NCBI GenBank assembly: GCA_033030425.1
Contig: JAUFSD010000009.1
Coordinates: forward strand, 1,178,001-1,242,000
Direction of reading: 5' to 3'
Length of the DNA stretch: 64,000 bases
Source: Verpa conica
Taxonomy: Eukaryota > Ascomycota > Pezizomycetes > Pezizales > Morchellaceae
Below, piece by piece: positions 46,016 through 58,544 of the stretch. Within the stretch, counting starts at the first letter, position 1; the number at the start of each line of letters is the position of its first letter. The notes under the pieces are model-generated. The model saw only the letters and a program-made list of their open reading frames with translations, was not told where the DNA came from and ran no database searches. The translations under genes and the position numbers were made by a program.

Positions 46016-49000
46016 TCAATAATCCATGGTGGTATCATCATCATACTCCGATCCAATAGTTCCGATAAGTCTACCAGTGCTTGTTATTCCAATCTCAAGT
46101 CCTAGCTTTGGCGTACTCGTAAACAGTGCGGTTCCACCATAATTTGATTCTGACGTTTTCCCTTCCTCGTCTACCTCTGTATCTATCTCTGTGGGGGTCT
46201 CCTTAATAACATCGCTACAAACTGGTGTGCTGCTTCCTTTGTCTAACACAACCATTCCCTTTCCTCGATTAGAAGTAGTCTTGGCTGACTTGAAGCTTAG
46301 TCTTGGCTGCATCTGCTTAGGAGTCGTAGGGGTTGGTCTCATTTTAGACCTTTTCGGCGTTGACCCATTTCGATTTGGGGAACCGGGTGGAGATCCAGAG
46401 GCATCCATAGAGTTTGAACGCCTTCTCCCAGAAGACCTAATTGGCTGTGTTGTTGCCGTGCTTAATGCCGGCATTAGTTGTTTTGTAGGGGTATCATCTT
46501 GAGCTGGGTCACTGGTAGTACTGTCTAAAAAACCTGCAAAGTCACTAGGTTTCGACATAGCACCGATGAGTTGCCGAGCTAAATTTTCTGCTTCTTTCGC
46601 TTTTTGCTCCTGGTATGCATGGAGTTTATTGATCTTCATTTTTGGGGGCATATTAGTGAGGCGGGCAGTAAGTTGGGGAGATTTGAGGAACAACCTTTTT
46701 TATCAAAGCCCTGTTTTCCGCAAACTGAGTATCCCGCTCTCGAGCCCAGGTATCTCGGGTTTCTTGAATTTGGGCATGAAGCTTTTGAACTTCCTCCTCA
46801 TGCGCTAATTTTAAGCGACAAGTCTAGCAAAAGGTCAGTTTTCTATGTAGTCTAAATAGTTAAGAGTAGCACTTACTACAGAATTATGTTCTGCGTCAAG
46901 CTTTTGGCAGCTTTTGAGACCCATTTCTGCCGTTTCTTCAACCTTATTCTCTAGTCCTCGTATAATATCTTCCATTGTTTCAAGTCTCGTTTCTAGACTA
47001 TCTATCTCCTTCTTAAGTCGTTTCTCATCTTCATCTGCCTCATCTAATGTCCTTTCTAGGGTTTCGATTTCTCCATTTTTACGAGCGATAGTAGATTTCT
47101 GGCAGCCTAGTTCCAAGCTCAACTCGGATAATTCTTTACCTAGTAGCCCAATACTGCGGTCGGCTGCGAATTTTTCCTTCTCAAGCCCTCCATACTGTTC
47201 TCGGAGCTCTCTAGACTCCCGTACCAGGATCTCGTTCTTTCCTCGAAGTTCTTCAATAGTCTCCTGATGGTCATTTAAGATTGCAATATGATCAACTGCT
47301 AGCTTGTCAGCTGCGATTTTGGCTGCATGGAGCTCAGATTGGTGAGTTTTATTTATTCTATCGATTGTTTCTAGGGCCTCATCCTGGGAAGTCTGTAGCA
47401 TATGCTCCAGCTCTTGGATCCTGGCCTCAGAGTTCTGTGCGTTAGTGATGGCCTCATCAAGGGAGTTTTGCACTTTTGCCATGGCATCTTCGAAATCTCC
47501 CTCAAGCCTATTTCTTTCTTGCGCAAGTGACTCATATGCCTCTATCGCAGAGTTTTTTCCCTCAGTCTCATGATTTAACTTTGCTCTTAGTTGTTTGATT
47601 TCTTGTCTGAGCCCTTCCGAGCGCTCCTCCTCTTCATGAAGTGGACGCTCAACGCCTTCACAACGAGTTTCTAGGTCGCGACATATCTCTCCAATGACCG
47701 AGACGATGGATTCGTGCTGTCTATGTGCGTCTCCTTGGAGGGCGCTGTATAAGTGCTGTCGCCAGTCACGGCTATTCACCCGGCTTTCGGGGGTTGCTGA
47801 TGCCTCAAATAGGGTAACAATATTTTGGGGTTTAGATCCAGATCGTGAGGGGTATTGTGCAGAGCACATAGGCTTAATACTAGATAGCTGTATCTGTTTT
47901 TCTAATAACAAGCTGGAAAATGTTGGGTCTAGACCAATACACTCATCATGCAGTGTATACATCCCTGCTCGTAGAAGCAGTGTACATAGTCCTAAGGCCA
48001 GCTCTTTTTGTGAATTTAGAAGTTTCGTCGGGCAGACTTCACAATCCTGGCAAATATATAACGGCTCGTTCTCATGGGCTGATAGGAAGGTGAGAATCGG
48101 GAGTGAGAATTCATTGGTAACAAGACCAGATAGTATGTCGGCTCGAAGCTGCTGTGATTCGGGTATGAGATCTGAAAGGAATTTGATAAACCTGTTACGG
48201 TCTTGAAGGCTGGTAAGTGACCGATGAAGCATAGGCAGAGGAGAAGAGGCCATAGTTAAAGTGGTGAGTATGATATCGGAAGTGAGTCCTGGGGGTGATG
48301 CAGCCTACCACAATGTCAGCGGGTTTAGCTATGCAGGTGGAAGTATTGATACATACACCCAAAATTCCTGCCATAACCGGTGGAAGAAATATAGAACCCT
48401 GACCCTCGCTTCCACTCCGAATGAGCCTCTGACATAAATTACCCACAATCTCTGCTAATCCAGGAATGGGTGATCGTTTCGGAAATAATGCGGTAGAGAA
48501 AACAAGGAGCTATAATTTGTCAACTAATATATATATGGGAAGAAATACCCCCTTTTGTACTTACCTCTTTGAGTACTCTTTTACTTAACCCAGGTCTTTG
48601 TACTTTCTCTAAAAGCTTTGTAGTATTGAGTGTATCGTTGCATGAAGGCAGTGAATCCTTAACCTCATCCCCTACGGCGGCAACAATAACAGTTGCTAGC
48701 CTAAGCTCCTCCACAATGTCTTCACAATCACTAGGCTCTTTTGATGCGAGATCTATGGCGATATTTGTTGTTAACTGTAAAAGTTTTATCGCTTTTTTTC
48801 CATGGAAAAAGTCTTTATTCCCTCGCATTTGACGATTATCCTCGGATGAAATCGATCCGGGTGCGTCATTTCCTTCTAGAACATTGCCAATGCAAGCCAG
48901 CGTGGCCAAAGCCAACAGCAAAACACTCCTGTCTGCTGTATTAATAAATCCCGCCATACGATCACGAAACTGGATTTTTTGCGCGGAAGTAAGAAGTTCC

Positions 49001-49678
49001 GCTAGGTGGTCATAGCCATTGGATACAAGCGTATAAATTGACTTTATAGAGTCCTTGCTTGGCTTCTTGGTTGCAATCTCAAGACTACGAAGAAAAAACT
49101 GGACCATTAATGCAGGTGGAGGAAATTCCAAAGGAAGAGGGTTTGATAAAAGTGCCAAACATGCTGGCGAGTACTAAGCTTGGGATAAGTAATTACTTGT
49201 TTTGAGCGCCCCCCAATCAGTGGACAAACCATACCTTCTCAAAGCTATTCTCATTTTGCTTTGCACTTCGGAGTAGTCCATCTAACAGCACATTTTTCTC
49301 TCTTAGCATTCCGTCACGCACTTCTACAATATGTCCTATTGGGTTTTAGCAGTCATTCAAGCCCGCAAGTTTAAATAAAGTAACGTTACCGAATCCCTCG
49401 AGTACAGAGAGCGCATATGGGCAAAATTCAAGTGCGTTGAGAATAGCACCAGCAAGGGCAGGAATTTGGCACGGGTTTGAATTAGCCCAGTCTTGAAGAC
49501 CTGTTTGTGAAGTTGATTTGATAATTAAGTCGAGGTTCTGCGTGGGTTATCCTGTGTCAGAGCGTGACTACAACAGTTTTATTGATGAAATCTAAGGGCT
49601 CTCAGCGATGCGAACCTTTAAAGACACGGCATACGGAGATGAAATAACCCGTAGAATTTCGAGAGCAAGTTCCCCCAT
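46016..49678 (-). CDS. Large coiled-coil protein with helical N-terminal domain, function unknown
   Basis: Eight exons (49678-49616, 49537-49390, 49335-49235, 49173-48565, 48509-48357, 48304-46877, 46823-46695, 46633-46016) give 1082 aa in one frame. Residues about 1-520 are helical and leucine-rich without a name I can give; an ARM/HEAT-like solenoid is possible. About 560-870 is a long, nearly unbroken coiled coil with Glu/Lys/Leu heptads (for example REQYGGLEKEKFAAD and LERTLDEADEDEKRLKKEI). The C-terminal 200 residues are Ser/Pro/Thr-rich with basic clusters (SGRRRSNS, TPKRSKMRPTP) and look like a CDK-regulated, nuclear or spindle-associated tail. The architecture suggests a scaffold, but that is inference. 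Exon 8 was joined at AG 46634 because only this keeps phase. Confidence 0.72.
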
Positions 49679-51033
49679 CGTGTAAGATTAGATAAGTTTG
49701 AGTGTGTTGGCCTTTCGTGAACGAAATAGCCTACGTACGTTGGGCGAAAATTGGCGATCGAGATGTCGTCGCCACCTGAAACTTGTATTGGCACGTGAGC
49801 CTGTGTTGTTGCCTGGCCAACAACATCACTTAACGAGCTCTAGGACATGTTTTAATTAGCAGTTCTATAAAAGTTGAATTTATCTTTTTTTATATGACGG
49901 CCAACTAATAGTTTCAAGCTTTACTAAAAGCTAAGATATTTAGAGATTTACGAAAAAATTTCCCCTCCAATTCTACAGATATCAATTATGAATAATAAAA
50001 ATTTACAAGTTTAGCATTGCGTCGCTACATAGTTTACATTTGACAATCTATCTTTTCGTTTTGGATTGCGAAGGCTAGTACTAATTTGTTTGAGGATATG
50101 TATGCTATACGGGTGCGAGCAAGATTTAAGTCCATAACGGAGGTGGCTCGGTCTATTAAAACCCACACATATATATAGAGAGGCCATGGAAGTCTTGTAA
50201 GACAGAGTTCTCCAAGCAATATATTACATACTCATGCTCTTCTCTATATATTTCTAGCAACTACTTGTCATGTCCATCACGTGACTATATATATGTACAT
50301 GTAGTTAACCAAAATATGACAAATATGCTATAAGCGATATGAATATGTACTTATGCTGGTTAAATTTCTAGCAACCCTAAAACACCCGAGGTTACATGCA
50401 GTTCCTATGGAGAATTCGGCTCGGTTACTTCGGTAGACGTCGAATCCCATAATCTAAGATAGTATAGAGCTAATTACGTTGTCACCGGGCGGGGACTGAA
50501 AATTACTTTCATCTCTAAATTCATGTTTTACCATAGCTCAAGGGCTCATGTAATTATTGAGCGGGAAAAAAAAATCTAAATTCATGTCAGTAGACGTTGA
50601 TCAAGTGTGATGGTTTTTCTGAATGTGGTGACATTATCAACTGCGGGGTTCACTCTTAGCCATTGAACCATGCCCAAACACCAAATGCACACCCCCTCTC
50701 CCCTATTCACATATACTAAATGTATCAGTAAATACGCCTAGGGCTTACTTTCAATACTGCATACTGTACTCTAGAATATACCCGAAATTTTCTATTAGGG
50801 TCGGTGGGTGCTTTGCCGGTGGCGTGCATCGCATAGCTACGACGTACATTCCAGAGAATAGACATGACCTATTCGCAAAAACTAGGGCCAATCAACTACC
50901 CTGAAGACTCTAGTCATGCACGACTAAGTAGCTCTGATTAAATACGTAGTTATGTTCGTCCCCTCTCTATTTCTGGGCTTCCCCTCATCCACTTCACTTC
51001 AATCGTTTCTATATTCAAGTACCTACTGAGGTA
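49679..51033. other. Divergent promoter region, AT-rich
   Basis: About 1.35 kb between the coiled-coil gene and the DLD gene. No coding or repeat feature with clear borders is seen. Confidence 0.4.
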
Positions 51034-53691
51034 ATGTTCTCGATCATACGTTCGTCTACTTCGCGGCTTCGCTGGCCAGCTCAGCTGAATACCTCTATAA
51101 GATCACCCTTGTCACAAATTCCTAAAAGGTTTAACTCTATAGCACCGAATGTTACAAAATCTAGCAGCCATGCCTTTCGTTGGACAACTACTCATGCGCT
51201 GATGCTATCTGCTATGACTGGTACTTCCGTGTATTTGTTTGCTTTATGGCAAAATAATAATCAAAGAGCTACAACATCATCTACGGCGCTTCCAGAGAAA
51301 ATGCCTGCGTATGGAGGCTTAAAGGATATGCAGAATGTATGTGAATTGGCTCAGTATGAAGAATTACTTCTAATATGATAATCAAAACTTCACAGGCTGT
51401 TTCAAGAATACAAGAAGCATTAGGCGAAGATTCAATTAGCACTGATGATGAGGTTCTATTACTTCATGGTTATTCGGCATGGTCTACCACAAATATTGAA
51501 CGCCTTCCTATTGCTGTTGTTTATCCAAAGAGTACAGCAGAGGTATCCCAAATTGTCAAAATTTGCCATCAATATAGAGTTCCGATGAGTGAGACCTCCT
51601 CACGCCTAGGCCACGCGGTATCTGCCGCGAATACCCATATACTCTAGATGTACTGACTCAAGTATAGTACCGTTTTCAGGCGGGTCCAGTCTCGAGGGCA
51701 ACTTCACAGCACCATTTGGAGGGATAAGCATCGACTTCGTTCATATGAACAAAATAGTCGACTTTCACCCTGAAGAGTACGTGGTTTGCCTATCTTGATT
51801 TGTCTCCCTAGCTATCTGATTGATTAAGTAGAGCTTTATATCCCGCTGCATGAGGCTGACCCGCAAGTAGTATGGATATTGTTGTTCAGCCCGCAGTTCC
51901 CTGGATGGAATTAAATGAGGGTATCAAAGCCTCTGGGCTTTTTTTCCCTATCGACCCTGGACCATCAGTTCGTGCATTATTTCTCTAGCGCTCTGAAATA
52001 CCTTAATATAATCTTAGCCCTCCGGATAACCATACTAACCAAAGTGGAACCCTTAATAGGCAAGAATTGGTGGTATGGTAGGGACCAATTGCAGGTAAAA
52101 ATTAAATACCGAGGCTTGTTAATGATAGGGTCAATGTTCTGGCCTAAAGAAGTTATCTAGGCCGTATATGTAGCTGCTAACCAAAAATTCCCGCATTACA
52201 GTGGGACAAATGCTGTCCGATACGGTACTATGAAAGACTGGGTAATAAACCTGACGGTTGTGCTTGCTGATGGCACTGTTATTAAGACCCGCCGTCGCCC
52301 AAGGTATGGCTAACTCACCACTTAGCTATAGCCAGCAAAGACCTTAGGATTCAAGTATACGCTAGGGCTTTAATGTTCATATCGCTAATGGAAAAGTAGA
52401 AAATCATCAGCCGGCTATAATCTCAATCACCTTTTTGTTGGTTCTGAAGGTACTCTAGGCATCGTGACAGAAATCACTTTGAAGCTTGCCGTAATTCCCC
52501 AGGAGACAAGCGTAGCAGTAGTGACATTTCCGACTATTAGAGCTGCCGCCGCCGCAGCGTCCGATATTATGCGCTCTGGGGTTCCAGTTGCAGCTATGGA
52601 GATCATGGATGAAGTGCAAATGATGGTAGTAAACAAAGCCGGTGCAACTGGAAAGATCTGGAAGGAAGTTCCTACTCTATTTTTCAAGTAAGTTAATTCT
52701 TTGCCCTCTAGGATGAACCTTCTCGGGGCTTCCTTTTACAAAGACAGGATAGATTTTTAAGGAAAATGTTGGATTACTTGGAAATTCTGAATTCTATAAC
52801 CAATTTCTTCAGATCCTATTGCTTACTAGGATAACATCAGGTTTTCGGGAACAAAAGCCGGGGTAGGTAGAAATGAAGCCTAATTATTCAGGTTATACTC
52901 TAATACAGTGCCATAATCAACAAAAAATAGGTTCTCGATAATATCAGCTCAGTAAAAAAGATTGCTAAAGCTTACCAAGGAGGAGAGTTTGAATTTGCTC
53001 GGACTCCCGAAGAACAGAAGATCCTCTGGTCTGCGAGAAAGGAGTCACTTTGGAGTATGCTTTCTCTGAGGAAGACTGGGCAGGAAGTCTGGTCGACCGA
53101 TGTGGCTGTGCCATTATCGCGATTGGCAGATATAATAGGTAACTCAATGCTTATTTCTTTACATTTTCATTCTAAGTAAACCAGTAGCCATGTGTGAAAT
53201 GTCTTAATATATTGACATCTAGCCTTATCTAGAAATATCGAAAAAAGAAATGGATGAACTCGGAATGTTTGCAAGTATTCTCGGCCACGTCGGTGATGGT
53301 AATTTCCATGAGAGCATTATGTACGATAAGAGTAATCCAGAAGATGTAAAGCGCATTGAGAGGTGCGTTCATGCTATGGTTGATCGGGCTTTAGAAATGG
53401 AAGGAACATGCACGGGTGAGCATGGCATAGGCTTGGGAAAGAAGGTAGGCTAGAAATGCGAGTGAAATTTTAAAGAAAGCTTTTTGTAGCTGATACTGGG
53501 TAGGATTTTTTGGTCAAGGAACTTGGTCTTGAAACCCTATCAGTCATGAAGAAGATTAAGCTGGCATTGGATCCTTTGTGAGTACCTATTAGCTTTCTAC
53601 AAGTCATTTTTATTACGTACTTACACGAAACAGGTGGCTCATGAACCCTGGGAAAATTATGGATCTGGCTGCTCATAATGATCGGTCATAA
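51034..53691 (+). CDS. DLD1: Mitochondrial D-lactate dehydrogenase (cytochrome), FAD-linked
   Basis: Oxidises D-lactate to pyruvate and passes electrons to cytochrome c. Twelve exons (51034-51336, 51396-51588, 51668-51776, 51868-51967, 52060-52094, 52202-52303, 52397-52687, 52841-52862, 52931-53138, 53233-53444, 53504-53577, 53634-53691) give 568 aa. There is an Arg/Ser-rich presequence, then a membrane segment ([18 protein letters not shown]). The FAD-binding PCMH domain has [57 protein letters not shown] and [19 protein letters not shown]. The oxidase C-terminal domain has [42 protein letters not shown] and MNPGK. Introns are 56-153 nt. The 35-nt exon 5 and 22-nt exon 8 are easily missed, and without them the gene looks broken. 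All catalytic motifs are present. Confidence 0.92.
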
Positions 53692-54292
53692 GATCTCATC
53701 TAGAAAATACACATTTCGGACATTCAAAGACTTTTCAGAGCCTAACATCCGTTAGAATAAGTACCTTTTTAGGAATAGTATTATACGTGGCTTTCTAACC
53801 TATTCTATTTTTTTCTTTTGCTATTTCCTCCATGATTACATTCACCTATGCACTCACTCCATATGCGGCCGTAAATTCAAAAAAAGGATTTCTTAGCGTT
53901 TCGGATCGCGGGACCCCAAACTCTGCATAACATTCAAGGGTTACATGAGAAATTCTCAGTATGATTGGGAGTATAACCTGATTGCGATAGCGCTATATAT
54001 GCCTGTAGATCATATACTATTTTTGATTTTACGAAGCTAGTGATTCACGAGCTAGCATGAGCATGCGAGCGGACCAAGGCCGAAAGCGTTATTAGGAAGG
54101 AGAACATGATTCTTTAATAGCTCTGATCACTTTTTCCCTCCGCATGTGCTAGCATGAGGATATTTAATACATATCATCTCTATGTAGGTCGGTCGATAAA
54201 GCTAAGCTATAAGCACAAACCTACATGAATCCTTCGTGAAAATCATATCAGGCCTGAGATCATGAGCACTCACTCGCTTTAAATGCAGTCCA
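53692..54292. other. AT-rich intergenic region
   Basis: No gene or bounded repeat is seen. Confidence 0.4.
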
Positions 54293-54349
54293 GCCTAGGA
54301 AATATATGAATGAATGAATTAATCATAAGTACATGGAGCGCCTAGGAAA
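54293..54349 (-). mobile_element. Severely truncated retroposon (37 bp) with 10-bp duplication
   Basis: GCCTAGGAAA occurs at 54293-54302 and 54340-54349. The 37-bp insert, read on the minus strand, contains TACTTATGATTAATTCATTC plus further ATTC units: the shared retroposon 3' end. Only about six bases remain upstream of that core. Confidence 0.72.
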
Positions 54350-55330
54350 CATAATTGCTTAGTATGTAGCTAGAACTCAACAGCCACTTCATAAAATATC
54401 CCGTAAGATACTTTTGGTGGAATATCAAGAGATAGCCCACCTATGTTTTCCCCTTCTGGGCTCTATCAATACTACTATTCCAACGCCTGCCCCATGCGCA
54501 TGTGTAACTCATGCCGATAAAAGAAACCTGGTCCCTGCTTCTTTTGAGCTTTCTTTGAGTCCTTTATTTTCTTTTTCTTTTTGAGAATCTTAAACATGCT
54601 GTCCCCACAGCGTCTTAAAGACAATGTATCTGCCCCTGAAGGCCAGGCCCCTGGTCCTCTGAGCTTTCACACCATGCTTTCAAAGAACCTGCTTGGCCTA
54701 AGTGGGGACAGTTCATCGTGATAAGAATAGCAAAAACACCGGGCACAAAAAATCTGCATATGGTACATCCCGCAAGCCATAGCCTCTGTAACACCATCGG
54801 CAGGGTTTCTTTCCCTGGAAAACTTGCGAGCACAGATTTGGGTTGTGGGTAACATGGGGGAAATAAGAACCGCATCCAACCAAGGGTCGGGCATTGCATC
54901 TCGGCTCGAGGTGTTTTCCCGCTATTGGCTACAGAGTAGAAACCCCATCGCGTGTCTTTATAGGGTGGACCACTTCACATTCCCGTTATAAACCATTGAA
55001 TTTAATTGTCTCGGTACCTACGAGTCGTTCTGCAGATGCCGATCAGCCATGCAGAATTAAGCGTATCCTACCTCAACTCCTTGATACTTGCTTCCTTGGG
55101 TTATACCTAGGCCTCGGAACCAGACCCTCTTAGTTTGACATGTGGCCTGTGGGTGGTACAAACACAACAAGCGGTGCTACTTCGAGGTGATGACTGTCGA
55201 GGTATTGAGCCCGAGCTCAATCTAAAGGCACTAGTCTAACGAATAAGGGGGTATATGATTAAAGTTATAGGTAGCAGCCGTAGCAGTGGCTAACGTGATG
55301 TAAATAGTATCAAAACCAAAAACCAATGAC
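54350..55330. other. Intergenic with coding-like minus-strand frames
   Basis: Two overlapping minus-strand frames at 54615-54899 (94 and 75 codons) are rich in Cys, Phe and Pro, but neither has recognisable motifs nor a complete structure. No gene is called. Confidence 0.3.
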
Positions 55331-55435
55331 TACGTCTGTCGGGTAAGTCTGTTGACAGTGGTAGTGATGTCACCAATTCTCACTCAAAGTTATTTGCTAT
55401 TCCGCCAGATATCAACAGTTACCGCGACAGACGTA
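55331..55435. mobile_element. Tiny palindromic MITE (101 bp) flanked by TA
   Basis: CGTCTGTCGGGTAAGTCTGT at the left (55333) and, read inward from the right end (55433), CGTCTGTCGCGGTAACTGTT form inverted repeats of about 22 bp with one gap and a few mismatches. TA borders both ends (55331-55332, 55434-55435). The interior is only about 55 bp. Confidence 0.65.
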
Positions 55436-57674
55436 GTACTAGAATGTAAACTATATCATGTTAAGAAATTTCAGAAGTTTGCAGCAAGATCTTATTGTGG
55501 GAAACAGAGCAGCAGCTATTAGAGCATATTTATCAATAGATCTCAGAAATTATAGCTAAATAATTAATATATCGCCACAGCGGTACCCAAAATGTATACT
55601 AAGCGAAAGTGCCAATCTTCTCTTCATGTCAACTCTTAGTGGTCAGTCCACAGCTACCCATGCATACAGGTTCTGGTAAAAAAGATCGAGAACAAGGGTC
55701 GGTGAGAGCAGGGGGTCCCACAACCAGTACAACCTCTAAGACCTTTGCTATAAAACTAAGAGACCAACAGAAGTCCTAAATCTAAACCTTATGTTTCTCG
55801 ATCTTTTTTAACAGCGGCTGTATGTAAAAAAAATAGCCATTGAATAAAAACAGGGACTAGTTTTCCCCCCGTATTTTAATTTTATTTTATTATATCAAAG
55901 TGTAAGTACCGGTATAGTAAATAATGTTGCAACACTGTACTACAGCTTAACTATTAGGCCCAAATGTCTTAATTTTCCTACATACTAACACCCCCCGCAT
56001 GTACTCTACCTATAGGGCATTGTGCATGAGACAGTTTACCCCCACATCCTATACTCGCAACAGGCATATAGTACCCGGAAATCCAGGCATATTATACGCA
56101 GAAAGCCACCCATATCCAATAAAATTCCCCTATCCGAGACTTGCATTTTCGGGTACTTAATGCCTGCCGCGAGTACCATCTTGACGTTGGCCTTAGACAA
56201 CTTGCAAGCCACCCGGAGGGGCTAACCACCGGGACACCTGCAAGGCGTGCATAAAAACATAAACATGCAAGTCGGAGATCCAAACTTGACTAACAACTAG
56301 TCACATATACTATATGTAGGATAGGGCGAATTAGAGGGGAAAGGTGCATGTTCAGTGTATCAAATATAATCTAATCATAAGTCAGGGTGGCTGAGACCTT
56401 TTAATAACTTTATACTGAAGTTTCTATAACTTTATATAAATCTATCGAAACTTAGTTGTTTCATGCGTGGAGATTTAATTCAAATTAAAGATCCTCAGCG
56501 ACCACTAGCTGGCCACTGGAGTAATATGTCGCTTACCCTGGCATAAGTGTAAGCTTGGATTTTTAGTTACTCTCCCACCAAGCTTACTAGAAGCATAGAT
56601 CAAGGATTTCATGCCGTATTATTCTTGTTTTTTTATATGAGCTCACATTTTCCAAGGATGTTCAACCCTGAATGCCCTGAATGAAGCAGCCAACTAACAA
56701 TTCGATCCATTCTCCACCCATCATAACCCTTCACTTCGTTCAGAAAAATGGATATATTCCCTGAAATTACAGACCCGAAATCAAGAAACTTTATAAACTG
56801 CTTTGACACTGCTATCGTCGTATATTTTACTCGTTAGGAGAAGCCATCTCCAATAGCTCGCCCGAGCAGTTGGCCCCTACCTATGCTTGAATTTACCATC
56901 TCTTTGAATTACTCGTTAACCTTGCGGTTTTTTTTCGCCTATCCGTGCGCTGCAAAATGTAGTGGTACGCACGGCCAGTACTGCACTATGCTGTTGTCAC
57001 TGCTCAGTCTTGTCACAGGGTAATGTTTCTATGTATTATACTATCTCATACTTCCCTAAAAGGCCCGCCCAGGTAAAAAACAAAAAAAATTCCTGAGTAT
57101 GTCTAAAACCGTAGGATAGATATCCTGAGCACTTATAGGACAGATTTCCTTATCGTAGTTGATTCACATCTTGCATTAGTCTACCTCATGCCACTATCAA
57201 TATGCAATACTGCCACCCTCATTCCGTCTCACCTATAGATGCTATTAGCTAGAGCAGCCAGGAGTACTGCGACTGGCTTCACACATCTATTTCCTTTATA
57301 TACAAGACTCTTGAAACACCACCTTGTCAGAAAAAGAAAAAGAAAAACCTCGTCACGCCACGACATGGGATGATCGATCTCTGCAGCCCCCTACGTTTCT
57401 CAGTTGGTGCGTGCTGTGGGGCAAACTCCTGCATGGCATCCAAACACTGCATCTGCACCCAAGGATCGGGGTCAGTGGAATACGTGTGTATCGATTTGAC
57501 TGCAGGCTGCACCTTGCCTACATTTCTTGGGATTTGACTGTTGATCATACAATCAGCGGCTCTACTTTGGTGGCCACTCACTCCTTCGAAAATTTATATC
57601 AAGCTATCGTACCCTTACATCTTCATAAACCGAACTACCCGTTCCCCTAAAAACGATCTTGAGCCCTTCCCACT
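55436..57674. other. AT-rich intergenic region
   Basis: About 2.2 kb with short frames only (56022-56225, 57324-57650 and their shadows), no motifs. It contains the upstream region of the orphan ORF. Confidence 0.4.
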
Positions 57675-58544
57675 ATGTACGACTCACACCAGAGGTTTTG
57701 CTCAGTGTGGGATATTCACAAAGAGCTCCAAAATCTCACTCGAAAAGACACCTTACGCCCCCGAGATCGCAAGAAGGGCCCTCGATGGCTTCTTAGACGA
57801 ACGAAGATGCTGCCGAAAAGTAGCTATATGTTGACAAGGATACTCAGATTGTCTCGATTGGATTATCGAGCTATCTGGATGGATATGACCGAAGAGCACA
57901 GACAAGTAGTATCGGCCCTAAAGGACGCTGCAAGTGCCACGGCAACTAAGGGATACAACTGTCTATTCAACAAAGCCTTAAAGAAAATGGTAACCTTTGT
58001 TGACCATTTCGCAACTAAGGTGGCACCTCTCTCAGGATCTGCAGACGACCGGGAGTTTGAAATTTTAATGGAAAACTTCGGCACCGTTGTCGAGACCGTC
58101 AGTATTTTTTACGACTTTTTCGGCTGTGATGCCCGTTCAAAAACGCTGAAAGATGAACGAGATGGGGGCCGGATGACCTTTTTTTGCTTCGAGAAAAACG
58201 AACGGCCAACACCGCTGAAGCCTTCCGAGAGTCAACAAATATATAACGCACGATTTCCTGAGAATCCAATCTCGGAAATAGTGTCCCGTGCAGCTTATGT
58301 ACCTCGTCCTACTTATGATCAAGAAACGACTTCACCCCCAACCCCATCCAACCAAGACGAATTCTCGGTAGATGTACCCCATGTGGCTCATGACAGAGAA
58401 GTGACTTATGACGAAGAAGTGGCTTCATCGCCGCGCTATGAAGATTTTTTGGTCGGGTTTAACACCTCTGATAGTATGGAACTGTTTGATTGGGATGGGT
58501 ATCCTAGCGGAAGTGGATCTGATAGCAGCTTTTCTTCTTCGTAA
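57675..58544 (+). CDS. Orphan intronless ORF, 289 aa, unknown function
   Basis: A long single frame that is unlikely by chance in AT-rich DNA. The N-terminal half is basic and helical (RKDTLRPRDRKKGPRWLLRRTK, SYMLTRILRL). A middle helical part (TEEHRQVVSALKDAASATA to TVVETVSIFYDFFGC) follows. The C-terminal 90 residues are acidic and low-complexity, ending SGSGSDSSFSSS. No signal peptide, membrane helix or catalytic motif is visible, and I do not recognise a family. It lies alone in a repeat-rich gene desert. It may be lineage-specific or derived from a mobile element; the start could be further upstream if an intron is present. Confidence 0.5.
   Translation: MYDSHQRFCSVWDIHKELQNLTRKDTLRPRDRKKGPRWLLRRTKMLPKSSYMLTRILRLSRLDYRAIWMDMTEEHRQVVSALKDAASATATKGYNCLFNKALKKMVTFVDHFATKVAPLSGSADDREFEILMENFGTVVETVSIFYDFFGCDARSKTLKDERDGGRMTFFCFEKNERPTPLKPSESQQIYNARFPENPISEIVSRAAYVPRPTYDQETTSPPTPSNQDEFSVDVPHVAHDREVTYDEEVASSPRYEDFLVGFNTSDSMELFDWDGYPSGSGSDSSFSSS

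Noticed and set aside
51589..53503. D-lactate dehydrogenase as a pseudogene
   Set aside because: It first looked broken by stops, but short introns and the 35- and 22-nt exons restore an uninterrupted 568-codon frame with all motifs.
54615..54899. Two overlapping Cys-rich minus-strand ORFs
   Set aside because: No motif, no splice structure, and the frames compete with each other; not called as a gene.
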